From Sperchopsis tessellata (taxonomy: Eukaryota > Arthropoda > Insecta > Coleoptera > Hydrophilidae): 32,320 bases of DNA. The notes below the pieces were generated by a model that did not search any database, had not been told where the DNA came from, and was given only the letters and a program-made list of their open reading frames with translations. The stretch lies in assembly GCA_033557685.1 (NCBI GenBank), contig JAWQRN010000279.1:1-32320 (forward strand), in the 5' to 3' direction. The position numbers and the translations under genes are program-made. Of the stretch, positions 1 through 10,756 are shown piece by piece (the stretch's first letter is position 1; each line of letters opens with the position of its first letter).

Positions 1-2090
1 GATGGTGATTTCGTGGTTTATCACATTGATGGAAATCTAAAATCTACACCATCTGGTCCGTTTCTGGGTCTTGTTGTAATTTTTTTGGTACCTTTTAATT
101 TTTATGTATTTTCTGGTAACTTTTCATTTTTGTGTACTTTTGATGTATTGTTTGGTTTTGTAAATTGAATTGTATTGTTATTTTTTGGTGAATTTATTCT
201 TCAACATCTTTAATATTCCGAATAAATCTTATCTAGCTATCTATATATCATACTTTAGAGCTGCTTGGCAGTCTAGACGTAGCACTGACAAGCCGGCTTT
301 TTTAACAATGAAAACTTGGTTTGGATGAACTCCCCACACAAGGAATCCATATCGCATTACATTAACTCACAGAATGAAATATTGTAAAGTAAGAAACTAC
401 GCCACAAACTCACTCATACATTTCCATATTGTACGGATGGCTCAAGTTTACCAAACATCGTTAATATTCTAACACAAAACCTGAAGAGATGAGAAATGAC
501 CCATCCATGAACACTACACTGTATTTTCCTAGAACTGGCTTTCTGATTAAATGTTTTTCCTTTTTCAGTAGAAGCTAATTTGCCGTGAACCTCAATTAGG
601 TACTCCTAAGTATCTTAATAGAAATTTCATATAGCTCAGCAGCGGCTAGTATGTATACAAAAAGTGTTAATAGTAATTAATAGGCTTAGAAAGAGAAAAC
701 AACAGACCTAGAATGAACTTCTGCGACACACTTTTGTATATTTTGTGCTGATTATTTAGCATACTATCAAATTTTGTGAGGTTATTAGTCAGAAATATTC
801 GATCTGATTCAAAGTAGAGCACCTGGTAGAAGTGTCCCATGCGATGTATTTTTGAAACTCTTTTTATATTTTATAATTTATTAAAACATCAGTTGAAGAC
901 GATATGTGCGTAGGTAATTGTTAGAAAACTGTTATCAACCTAAAGTTGTGCAGAGGCTGTGGAAATTGCGAATCGTTGTTTTACTGAGGAAACAGACACG
1001 AAAAGTTGTAGTTAAAACTGTGTTAATAAGAATTAATATTCCTCAAAGTAATATAATGTCGAAATTTAGTTCTGTACTCACCATTGGGAAACTTTGGCTT
1101 TTCACCATGTTTCTCACTTTGGGTAGGTACAATAATTTCCCAGAGCTTTTAATAGTACTCTGGTACCGCCTTTTTGAACGGCAACTAGATACAAGAAAAT
1201 TACCTTGCTAAAGCTGAATTTACAGATTACAATTAAATGTAATTAGAACGGGTTTATAATAACAGTAACTATTTAATAGTGTACCCTCAACTAATTAGAA
1301 ATGAATACCTTTCTGCTTCCTGGCTTGCTTTCTCCGTAAACATAAGTGACAACTGTTTATGTGTATATTTTATAAGTAACATCAAACCTGTCCTCAAAAT
1401 AGTATTAACTGTTTACTGTAGGGTTATTAATTGAATTTCACATGTTTGTAATAGACGGTTAATTAAAGACTAGATCCGCTAAATTGTATTATATTTAAAA
1501 TAAATTAAATTTGACATACAATGTGATATATATTTCATTTTCATTTTCAACGAAATGTATCTGTAAACATGACCAAATGATTGCTTTAAATAAAAGTAAT
1601 CTTTAAATGCACTATTTCCGTTTAAAATTTTAGGTTTAGAGGCTTTGGTATAATAAAGCACTTGACTCCCTCGAAAGTTTTCGATACTATTCAAATAAAT
1701 TATATTATAGTATAGTTATTTCAGTAGAAAAGTTTGTGTATGTTACGATGTGTAGGAGAAGGAAGTTAGATGCGTTTGACGATAGAAGCTCTATTTGTCA
1801 AACGGAAGCAGATAACAGGTATGATTGGTGACAACATGTACTAACCATCGAATACAGGGCTACAAGTATGATTGGCGATAAGCTTTTTATCTTTCAAAAA
1901 TGGTATTAACAGGAGCGATGACGATAAGTTCTACCATCCAACTATACTGTATTTCTTATGACTTCAGGGTGACGTGATATATTTGACCAACTTCTTTCGA
2001 TTCATCTGGAAAATTAGAATATTCAGTTTTGAGGTAAAACCAAAGTCCTTGCTTACGTCATAATAAGTTGAAACATGATTTTATTAATTT
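1..2090. other. AT-rich stretch without a recognisable gene
   Basis: No domain, RNA gene or element end was recognised on either strand. Frame 1 is open from the window edge to a stop at about position 168; its first 24 codons have ordinary composition and then become hydrophobic and T-rich, so it could be the tail of an exon or TE cut by the window edge, but I cannot name it. Open frames of 70-100 codons at 918-1211 (+) and 1479-1694 (-) show no family signature and look like chance. Confidence 0.5.
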
Positions 2091-2094
2091 TAAC

Positions 2095-2880
2095 CATGTT
2101 TTCTAGAGGCAGATTACTGGATTCGCTCACAAGTTGTGCTAACTTTTGGTCGAAGTTGGGTCAAAATGCGCTTTCCAGTTCAGTTGTTTGTCAAATACCC
2201 AGACAACTGATATAAGTGCTCTAAGGTATACATGTAACGTAAATGGAAATGTTGTTATATACTTGGTAATTCCAAATTGAAAAGATGATTACCTGCATTT
2301 TGCTCGAATTTGACTTGAATAAATGAACGCAGTGCTTTTACTCTGTTTGGAGAATACAGGAGATTTGAACGTAAATTTAGCGATATACAATATATGACAT
2401 GTATTATGTGCTGAAATAACTTTAAGCAGGTCATACTAAAGATAAGGCTTTTATGCCAAAGCTCATCGGAAGCTTTATTCACCTCTAGGAATATAGCTCT
2501 CACGTAGCCTTTGATATTGAACGAATCCTTTATAAATTCGTCAAATGAAAGGGTCTAGTGAATAGTAGAGTGCTACTTTGTATTAAAATTGCTCAAGGAG
2601 AAATTTTTTTCTTTCAGTATCTGCTTTTAGCTATCTTAGAATGAGTATCTCTAATGTCATACTCATAGAAGAGAGAAGGCTAATTGAACGATAGTGCTGA
2701 CGTAACTTATTGTCTTTTTCCGGCTTAGGAAGAGTTAGCATAAGAACGATGCTAAGAAACAAATTGATGATATTTTACAGTTTGGTGAAACCGATCTCAT
2801 TCAGCAATTTCAAAACCTGGTTTCTAATACCGTCAGAGCTTGGAACTTTATTTATCTAAAAATGGCTGGATCTTAACCTT
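2095..2880 (-). pseudogene. Jockey-clade non-LTR retrotransposon, RT remnant
   Basis: A decayed reverse transcriptase read right to left through several frames. The upstream block (about 2850-2635) holds PSSDGIRNQVLKLL, then LTLPKPEKD and YRSISLLSSMS, the fingers and RT1 region of Jockey-like RTs. The next block (2503-2255) reads RAIFLEVNKASDELWHKSLI, the palm motif A; its catalytic Asp (FLDV in the family) is Glu at 2483-2485. The last block (about 2212-2100) has FDKQLNWKAHFD, the motif that follows the YADD box in these elements. The YADD box itself was not found. Stops and frameshifts separate the blocks. No endonuclease or 3' tail was seen, so the element is truncated at both ends. Assignment to the Jockey group is by motif wording; a close relative such as CR1 is possible. 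Confidence 0.75.
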
Positions 2881-3829
2881 GATCTCTTCTTAAGTTGACA
2901 TCATACGTATTAATTCTACGAAGATACGAATCTCTCGGATAAGTGCTCGACATTATCAGGTCGATAAATGGAGCTACATTGTGGTTCTAGAAAAAGATAT
3001 TGCAAAAACATAAATTAACGACGACATAATACACGTATATTAATTAAAAAGCTCGAAAAAACATTTAATAATTAAAAATATATTTTGTTTAAATAATTTT
3101 TAGGGCCCTCTGACAAGTAGTATAAGTTATAATAACTTACTATTTTGAACCATATATGGAATTTTTTCTTAACTTGTTTATTTCTGAATAATATTTTGTT
3201 CTTGTTCAAATGATTTTTTTTATTTATACAAATAAATGGCTATCGCTACGGTTTGCGTTTAAATAGAAACTCATTTTCATAGGGTTAATAGTAATATTTA
3301 ACAATCAATTTAAAGGCGTATTAGTAATATTTTTTAAAATTTCTTTCCATCTTTGGATGATGGGGCGCAAGTTATACACTTACCATACAAATACCCCCGT
3401 TAAGGCACTACTTATGTACAATCCCAAAAACTAATTATAAAAAGAAACAAAGAGTTGATTTAAACTTGGATGACAAACTAATGAATCGTTAAACTTTAAC
3501 CATAAACAAATGTAATCAAAGTTTCTCTCGAATACATACAATTAGTAGACAGTTTTGTCTAGCACAACTGTTTTTACCTTATCGCGAAATTTTGTAAGTG
3601 TGGTAATTTTCTGAATTTCGTATGGAAAATACAACTTACCAATTTATAAAAGTAAGTTTCTTGCTTTTGAAATCATGACCTGGGCAAATTTAATTCGTTA
3701 GCTACACGATTGTTCTTTTGCATTCTGTTTGCGAGAGCGAATTTTTGTAACGTGTTTTTTAAATTTTAAAAATAAAAGTAAAATCTCAAGTGATTTTCGA
3801 ACAAAGCGTAGTAAACAAGTCTTCTTTCT
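2881..3829. other. AT-rich spacer, nothing recognised
   Basis: The stretch is strongly AT-rich with many homopolymer runs and no coding signal that matches a family. Residues encoded on the minus strand at about 3700-3820 may be a further frame-shifted tail of the neighbouring R1 remnant, but the match is too weak to annotate. Confidence 0.5.
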
Positions 3830-4312
3830 CTGTTCGACCTGCAACTTCCTCCCAGTTTCCCACACTCCATTGCTACGGCCCACACTTCTGCACCACAAAG
3901 CATTAAATAATGCGCCACTGATCCCAGCACCCTCCTCATTTGGTTCCACGGGCCGCTCATATTCGCAATGATTCTAGAAAGAGCCGTTACCACTCTGTCC
4001 GCCACCACCGCCGCCTGATCAACGTGTACACCACGAACACCAAAGAACATTCTGATATCTATGTTGTTGTCCAAATACTTGATGCTCCTTGATGGTACTA
4101 TCGTGTCTCCACCTACGCTGAACTCAACTCTTCCTATCATTTTCCTACCCGTAAGAAACACGGTTTCGGTTTTTTCAGACGCAAGTCAAAAGACGGTGAT
4201 CCGCCATCCAATATTCAATTCCTACCACCGCCTCGTTATCTTTCTCGACAAACTCGGCCTCCGCCCTCGCGACCACTACCTGGGATATGTCGGCTGGTCA
4301 AATTCTTTCTAA
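3830..4312 (-). pseudogene. R1-clade non-LTR retrotransposon, RT C-terminal remnant
   Basis: Minus-strand translation gives, in order, QVVVARAEAEFVEKDNEAV, GIEYWMADHRL, a frameshift, then LTGRKMIGRVEFSVGG, RSIKYLDNNIDIRMFF, HVDQAAVVADRVVTALSRI and GAEVWAVAMECGKLGGSCR. This order (a segment after the YADD box, a TGRK block, an IKYLG-like block, a helix rich in V and A, then an LYGAPIWA-like block) is typical of R1/TRAS-type elements, which insert into rDNA or telomeric repeats in arthropods. The active-site box just upstream has decayed to ADIS, lacking one Asp. No endonuclease, gag or 3' end was found. It lies in the same orientation as the RTE remnant upstream of it. Confidence 0.8.
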
Positions 4313-4344
4313 AACCATATTTAACCTCAGTTATTAAGTTTAGC

Positions 4345-4400
4345 GAAAAATCATTAACATCATCATCATCAGGCCTCCCCAAGTTCCTTACATTCGCCAC
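4345..4400 (-). repeat. Short RTE-like 3' tail with (ATGATG)n
   Basis: On the minus strand the sequence reads TTGGGGAGGCCTGATGATGA followed by more GATGATG. Insect RTE-type elements often end with a conserved AGGCCT-containing 3' UTR and a trinucleotide repeat tail, and a longer version of the same motif lies at 4600-4665. This copy appears to have lost the middle of the motif. It could also be a plain ATG microsatellite next to a chance AGGCCT. Confidence 0.4.
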
Positions 4401-4599
4401 GGTTGTACATAATACTCATTCATATTCTGAATTATTGTTTTCTCTCTGTTCCTAATTCCTTTTACTTCTATAAGATCCCTGAACTTAGCATGTACCTCTT
4501 ATCCATTTACAGCGTCTTCTATCACACATTTTTCTGACTATTTTTTTTGAATTTGATAGAGTTTCTTAATGTGAGAGAGACGTCCAGACCAGTCTAACA
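4401..4599. other. Spacer between two RTE-type tails
   Basis: No coding or structural feature was recognised in this short AT-rich segment. Confidence 0.4.
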
Positions 4600-4762
4600 T
4601 ATCAACATCATCATAATTAATCGTCATTCATCCACAGCTGGGCGAAGGCCTCAATTTCCTTTCACTCGTCACAGCTATTTTATCCTTCTTATACATATGA
4701 CTATCATACAATTTCTAAGTTATTTGTTCCACATGTCATTGTGTCTTCATTTTAGACCTATT

Positions 4763-4807
4763 ATAAATATATATATATAGACATATATATATATATATAT
4801 ATATATA
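4763..4807. repeat. (AT)n microsatellite
   Basis: Two runs of alternating A and T, separated by a short GAC interruption, lie between the RT part and the 3' tail of the RTE-type element. Confidence 0.95.
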
Positions 4808-5271
4808 ACTTAATATTTCTTTATGTTTTTGGAATATCTAAATTCGTGAGATTTTTAACGTCCAAGTATCACAAGTTTATTTCAAACACAAAGCTATCTG
4901 CGATTTAAATAAGTTCATTAAATATCTAGTTATACACCTGCATGTATTTTTGATTCAAATGAATCCTAAGGCTTACATTTTTTCTATAAAATCTAAATAA
5001 ATCACTCGATCTTGGAGCTCTTCGACAGTGTGTACAAATATCACGATATCATCTACAAATCTCAATGGTCATGATACTCTCCATTTACTTTTATGGACAT
5101 GCATTTGCAAAATAGTTCTGGAGACATAGACTTTAGAGTTGCACTGAACAACTAAGGTAATATGGTGTCTCCTTTTCTAACATTTTGAATAACATACATT
5201 TCCATGTCTTGCTGTAAATTAATTTTATGTAGCCTTTTCCTACATGTTTTGAATCAATTATATGTAGATGA

Positions 5272-5576
5272 CACTAACACAGAGATAAAAATATCATGGA
5301 AGATAACTGGAAGAACACTATGGGATATAGTAAGATGTAATGTTATAAGGGAAGAATGCGACACACAGGACATCGTAAGATAGGCACGTCAAAGAAGAAG
5401 AATGTGGAACGCTCACATCGAGCGGATGGGAGATGAAAGGCTCCCGAAAATATCAAGAAACGGGAGGTCAAGAGGAAGCAGACCACCTCCAAAACGATGG
5501 CACGAGAGCTGGTCGTCTTAGGCCCAAGAAAACCAGAATCAACAGGTCACAGACCTAGATTAAGAATAAGAAGAAG
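5272..5576 (+). mobile_element. 5'-truncated RTE-type 3' end nested in an older RTE copy
   Basis: One plus-strand frame from 5285 to the stop at 5519-5521 reads GRTLWDIVRCNVIREE, ARQRRRMWNAHIERMGDERL and RSRGSRPPPKRWHESW, the basic C-terminal segment after the RT of RTE-type elements in arthropods. Only one internal stop is present (TAG at 5381-5383, where the family usually has Trp). A short 3' UTR with TTAGGCCCAAGAA and an AAGAATAAGAAGAAG tail ends at 5576. It is flanked by ATATGTAGATGA (5260-5271) and ACATATAGATGA (5577-5588), 10 of 12 positions alike, as expected of an aged TSD. It runs opposite to the surrounding RTE copy, so it is a separate, later insertion truncated to about 305 bp. 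Confidence 0.75.
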
Positions 5577-6529
5577 ACATATAGATGAAATGCTAATTTG
5601 TCTATTTCGTTGTCCACCAACGTGCAACATAGTAAGAATTTTCCTTTTTTTTTGGATTAAAATAATTGTGGTATTATTCCAAGATTCTGATATCTCTTTT
5701 ATGTTTATGAGTTATATACACAGTTTTTCCAGAACTGTATACTTCTCATCTCCAGCAATATTTAATATATCTGAGGTGGTGGAACTTCATTTTCGGAAAA
5801 GATGTTGATATGGTTATTGTCTTCTCGATATATTTATTTGTAAAACTGTGTAACCACATCAAGTATTCTCTCTCTGTCATCAACTCTACTACCAAGCTTA
5901 GATCTGAAAGCTATTGCTTTAATTTTCTCAATCAAAAGCCTTTAATTCACATGTTTATATCGTCTGTAGCCTACAGCTTTATAGGTAAATATGTATTTCT
6001 ATTTATTTTTATTTGGTATTTAATATCTCTTGTCAAACAACCAACTCCACTATTTCTTCCATTGTTAGTGTAATGGTAGTATATTGTAACGGATTGATGA
6101 TCCTAGGTCACTACGGACCGATGTAACGGTTTCAAGAACCTGAGCACGAAGATCCAAGGTAACAGTATCCACCTGGAGGAGGTGTTGACTACTTTACCGG
6201 GGAAACTCTCAACCATGTGATACGTCTAGTGGCAAATAATTATATGGATAATGAATGTTAGGATGCCAAGTAGAAAAGATGAGAGCAATGACCTGATGGA
6301 AGATCGTCTATTAATACCTGTCGTTTTGCGATTCTGGGACAAGCCTAGTGCTTTAGTGACCCTGTCAGTGACAATATAAAATACACGTGCTTGGCTAAAA
6401 AGCAAATGACATTCCGATTGCAACAATAAATATAACACCACTATATATTACGGAAACAAAATAATATGACATGAAACACTGAAACTTAAATATCTAACAA
6501 TAAAAGTAAAATATGAAAATGACTAGATA

Positions 6530-6730
6530 AGAAAGGACAATGTAAACTTCGAAAATACAGAAACGAAGTAACTGAAATAAAATATTACAGTGATAAATAA
6601 TAAAAAAAGGACAATGAACTTCAAAGTACAGTAACGATGTAACACAAATTAATATTACAATGATCAATAATTAAACAAAAGAAAATGAAACTTGAAAACT
6701 CAAGAACGCGGTAACACAAATAAAATAAAA
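6530..6730. repeat. Diverged tandem repeat, about 70-bp unit, three copies
   Basis: Three successive units share a pattern of GGACAATG or AAAATGAA, then AACTT, AAAATAC or AAGTACAG, AACGA or AACGCG, GTAAC, ACAAAT and a run of A/T. Units begin near 6530, 6605 and 6676. They are too diverged to be recent. Repeats of this kind occur in U3 or the untranslated regions of LTR elements, which fits their place inside the putative solo LTR. Confidence 0.6.
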
Positions 6731-6974
6731 TGATGCGCGTGTATACACTCGCGCACTCGCGACGGTTCGACGCGTGTGGCAGGGAGATTTTTAGAGAAAG
6801 AAAGAAACTTACTGGGTTTTGTTTAATTTCACTGGTTGTTTAAATATATTAGATGCGCGTAACGCTAACTAGAAATTTTTGGCTACTCAACTAATTTACA
6901 CTTGAATAAATAAATAAAACGGTCACGAAGAATTTACAATAATTAATACGACAATATTCTGGAGCAAGGAGTAG

Positions 6975-7258
6975 TGGAGAGACGTTCACGTTGTAGAACG
7001 CAAATACGGGATGTCCGTGCAGCCGACAGAATTAGAATATACAGCAGGCAAAATGAAGAATGAAATAAAAATAAGAAAAAAAAATAAAATTTAACAAATG
7101 CAAACTAACCAAGTTCTTAATACACCGCAGATGGATAAATTCTAATTCTAAGCTTTACGGAGAGACGTTCACGTTGTAGAACGCAAATACGGGCAAAATG
7201 AAGAATGAAAGATAAATGTAAAATAAAATAAAATGAAACAAATGCAAACTGACCAAAT
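6975..7258. repeat. Tandem duplication, two partial copies
   Basis: GAGAGACGTTCACGTTGTAG followed by AACGCAAATACGGG occurs at about 6978 and again at about 7161. Both copies continue into GCAAAATGAAGAATGAAA, then A-rich sequence, then ACAAATGCAAACT and GACCAA or AACCAAGTTCT. The second copy lacks about 37 bp found in the first (ATGTCCGTGCAGCC through CAGCAG). The shared blocks are nearly identical. Confidence 0.85.
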
Positions 7259-7715
7259 TCTGACGGAACTCGAGAAATAAGAAAATAAATTGAAATTATA
7301 AAAGTACGTTAAAGTTATGCATGAATATTTAAAATGGAACTCGAACAAAAGAGGCTTTTTTCTACCCGACCTTCGATATTTAAGGAATTAGTCTCGACCA
7401 TGCGTTTATATTATTGGGGGAGAGTGAACTCTAATGCATGTAAGAGCGTCTCTTCACCCAAATACGCGCGAACAACTAAATATCTCTCTCTGTGTCGCTC
7501 GTATGTAGCGATCGTCGGCTCCCTTTCTGGCGTAATGGAAAAATACTGCGACCGTGGTCGTGGACATCTGGCGAGCGCGCATCCCTTCACTGTTCGATAG
7601 TAAAAGTGGAATAGCCAGTGGCGGCACAAGAAAAATATACCTTGAAAGAATAAAACTGAAATTTTATTAAATCGGAAAAAAATAAATAATTAGAAATCCC
7701 GTACTGTTACAATAT

Positions 7716-9886
7716 ATTAATTTCTCAAATGAATAAAGTCATTTCCTTCTATTTTCCTCAGACGTATGACATCCCTATGAATATGGTGCAATTCAATTTC
7801 TCTATTTATTTCACTTCGCTTATATAATTATATTATTATATAAGTATTTCTAATATTTTTTTTATAATCGGTATCAGAGCTAGGCTGAAAGTAGTTTTGC
7901 GTGATTTTTCTCCCAGTTCAGTATGGCAGTTAAATGATCTTGCTCGAAATAGGTTGGAAAAAAGTCCGCTAGAAGTTTATTTGAATAAGGGCTAAAATTT
8001 CGTGTTAAAATTCCCAGCCCTAAGTAGATATGCAGCACTGAATTTCTATTTTATTTTCATTAATTTCAAAGTTTTGAATATCTTATGATTTATTTGTGAA
8101 ATAACTTCAAATTTCATCAAACTGCCTTGAACATATTTTTACAAAGAGTTCTGTAATGCGGTTTATTTAAATTCTTGTATTTACTTTATATTCGTTGTTA
8201 TATTGACTTTCGGCTATTTCATTCCTTAAACATATTACATTTTGAATAAAATTCCACACTGCATATAAATTCCGGCAACTAGGAATTTAAGGATTTATTC
8301 ATTGATCTACTATCACCCCATTTAGATATTATTTTAGTAATCAAAGATGACTTGCAACGAGGAATCTTTTCCTTCATAACGTTAATGAACTGCCTCAACA
8401 TCACGTTCGAGCTCGTCGAGCTACCAATGTAATAGAGCCTTCTATCGACAGAAACAAACATTTTTCTGTATATCTATTATTACAAACGAACTCATATGGC
8501 TATTCGTTGAATCATTTTAGCTCCAAGTAAGTTTAAAAATTATCGAATTTTATTTTTATCAAATTTATTATGTAATTTATTCTGTATAAGTGAACTCCTA
8601 CCCACGCGGCATTTATGACAGTAATTTTACACAAATCGACATCACTCTAAAATGTTTGTAAATGGAGTATGTGAGAATGTGACTTAAGGAATTAATTAAA
8701 TCCCTATTATAAAATTAAACTACGTTGAACCTAACTAAAATATAATTATTTAAATGTGGTTATTTGTTCTATTAGTACAATGTATCGCAAAAGTATATTT
8801 TTTTACATAGATAGGCGACAAACACTGACAGAATGCATTTAACGCTTTTATTTAATCTCTGAAACTCTACTTAATAACTGTAGCATATTGATAACCTTGA
8901 TGTTGATACGTATCCACATATAATGTACTTGTTTATAATATATATATATAAAAAAATATTGAGAGCAATAAGTATATTATAAAAAAAAATACAAATAATA
9001 TTCACATTCAGTATAAATTTGTGTAGCTTATTCACTAGCAATTTGCAAAATAATTCATATTAGTCAATTAAAAAAAAAATTAATCCTTTTGTTTGCCGGC
9101 GAGCTTAATGAATACGGAAATCATTAAGGCTTAGCGGAAACCGTAAAGTACATCTGAATTTGGGTCAAATACAAAAGCAAATGCTATTATGAGTTATAAG
9201 TATTGCAATAGATGTACAATTTAATGTTATTTAATGACATTTTAACAGTCTTATTAAAGTGACCGACATATATAATCTGATCACAGAAGTATTTTAATAT
9301 CCCACTGAAACCCATAAGAGCGATTCCAGAACACCTGTGTTAGTTATGATTTGATAAAACTAAATATATTTGTCATTACACTAGTACATTATTACTATAA
9401 ATCAAATGAAATATGCTTGATAATTTGTATGTAGCAAATTAATGGAAACCATATCATCTTGTTTTGCTTTCGTTTAATCGCTTCACATCTCCGGTTTCGA
9501 CCAAAGACCAACCAGTCATGTTCTATTACCAAGCGAATCCGCCACAATATTAGTTCTAGCAAATATACTGTATGAAATGGGTTAAAGTAAGAATTGTTCT
9601 ACCTGTAATAGAAAATATGAAATAGCTCACATTATATATGAAAACATAAAAACAGTGTTAAAGTAATTATACGCATACGCATCTTGATTTACTAGACAAG
9701 AAGCATTACTTAAATAGACACTTACGTAAACAGAAATATACTGCTTAATTTTCACACAGAAAGAATTTGTAAAAGGTCTATCAATTGATACGCCTGAATT
9801 GAATTGATAGTTGATTGTGGTTATGTTTGAGAAGACTCCGCTGTCATTTTGCGACCTTGGTGTTCTGTCATATCTGGCATTTAATA
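7716..9886. other. AT-rich region without a recognisable gene
   Basis: No family signature was found on either strand. A 60-codon minus-strand open frame at 8279-8461 has no recognisable motif. A short (TA) run lies near 8938-8950. The 5' end of the mariner-type element must lie near 9.8 kb, but I could not pair terminal inverted repeats. Confidence 0.5.
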
Positions 9887-10756
9887 ATGGAAAAGTATAC
9901 GATTCAACAACAAATGGAAATTATGAAAATTTATTATCAAAATTCGCCCTCTGTTCGCCAAACATTTCGCGAGACACGTGAAATTTATGGTCAACATGAC
10001 CATCCTGCCGAGATCACAATTCAATGACTAATCGCAAAAATCAAGGAATCTGGTTCAGCTGTTGCTGAAAGTGTCCATGAGAACAGAAACCTCGCAGTTT
10101 TTCGTCGTTCACAGGAAGTTGGCCTTTCCGTGACTTCAACTTGGCGAAATTTGAGGAACGACTTGGGCTTTGCCAACAAGCAAAATTGTCGGATCTGGGG
10201 CGTTTCCAAACCACAATACTTCTAGGAGGTTCATTTTGATTCAGAACAACTCACTGTTTGGTGTGCATCGGTCCGTACTTAATTTGAGTCGCAACAGGAA
10301 GGAAGATGACTGTCAGCGTCGAGAGGTATCAAGAGATGATTTTTTTGCCAGAATTGGTTGAAATAGACATAGATGACTTATGGTGCCAGCAAAACAGCGC
10401 TACTTGTCATACAGCGGGAGATACATTGGAGTTATTGGGGGAAAAGTTTCCAGGTGGCGTTATTTCGAAAAGGAGGTGACATCAATTGACCACCGAGATC
10501 GTGCAATTTTACACCCTTAGGCCTTTTTCCTTGGGGCTTCGTTAAATTTCTGGTATATGTTAATAAGCCAGAAACACATAACCATCTGGAGAACAGCATA
10601 ATTCGCACCATTACTGAAATCCAGCCCGATGTATGCCTAAAATTCATTGCTAATTGGGTTTCTCGGATAAACTCCTTTAAACAAAACTTCGGAGGTCATT
10701 TGAACGATGGTACCTTTAAAACTGAATGGCATTTAATGTACTTTAATTCCCAATAA
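9887..10756 (+). pseudogene. Mariner-superfamily transposase, inactivated with internal deletions
   Basis: The frame starts MEKYTIQQQMEIMKIYYQNS with VRQTFRETREIYGQHDHPAE, an N-terminal helix-turn-helix common in insect mariner-superfamily transposases. After a stop at 10025-10027 it continues with LIAKIKESGS, SVHENRNLAVFRRSQEVG and STWRNLRNDLG, then jumps at about 10168 straight to FANKQNCRIWG. In the family, the segment between these carries the first catalytic Asp, so that part is deleted. The second catalytic site reads WCQQNSATCHTA, Asp to Asn at 10393-10395. The third region reads TPLGLFPWGFV, Asp to Gly at 10520-10522. After more frameshifts the C-terminus is clear: NSIIRTITEIQPDVCLKFIA and FKQNFGGHLND, ending at the TAA at 10754-10756. 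It cannot encode an active transposase. Terminal inverted repeats were not identified. Confidence 0.85.

Larger units (their letters stand above)
4600..6080 (-). mobile_element. RTE-clade non-LTR retrotransposon, degenerate, split by a nested insertion
   Basis: Read right to left, the pieces match the order of an RTE-type ORF. At about 5940-5800 there is a connector with IKAIAFRSKLGSRVDDRE, ILDVVTQFYK and IYREDNN. At about 5720-5640 there is ISESWNNTTIILIQKK, the RT1 region. After the interruption at 5272-5576, RKGDTILP, LFSATLKSM and VNGEYHDH follow, and then RFVDDIVIF with both catalytic Asp codons intact at 5041-5060. The 3' end at 4665-4600 reads GAGGCCTTCGCCCAGCTGTG and then ATGATG repeats, the usual RTE-type terminal motif. 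Stops and frameshifts are frequent. Roughly 100 residues of RT around motif A are missing beside the nested insertion. An AT microsatellite sits between the coding part and the tail. The right end abuts the solo LTR at 6085, which may have cut off the 5' part. Confidence 0.75.
6085..7711. mobile_element. Probable solo LTR (about 1.63 kb)
   Basis: The segment begins TGTAACGGATTG and ends GTACTGTTACA, so it has TG...CA ends and a short terminal inverted repeat (TGTAACRG). ATAT directly precedes the left end (6081-6084) and directly follows the right end (7712-7715), a possible 4-bp TSD. No gag or pol coding was found inside, as expected of a solo LTR left by recombination. It is richer in GC and CpG than its surroundings, notably at 6733-6780 and 7550-7580, and holds two sets of internal tandem repeats. 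The length is within range for LTRs of some Gypsy or BEL/Pao elements. A non-autonomous DNA transposon with short TIRs is the main alternative, since ATAT is weak evidence in AT-rich DNA. Orientation is unresolved. Confidence 0.5.

Noticed and set aside
918..1211. 97-codon plus-strand open frame
   Set aside because: No recognisable domain, unbalanced composition and no supporting context; frames of this length occur by chance in 32 kb.
3698..3971. Overlapping frames on both strands near the R1 remnant
   Set aside because: They are shadows of the R1-type RT frame or its frame-shifted tail.
7334..7629. Opposing open frames on both strands in the CpG-rich part of the putative LTR
   Set aside because: They overlap on both strands, match no family, and are explained by the low stop-codon density of GC-richer DNA.
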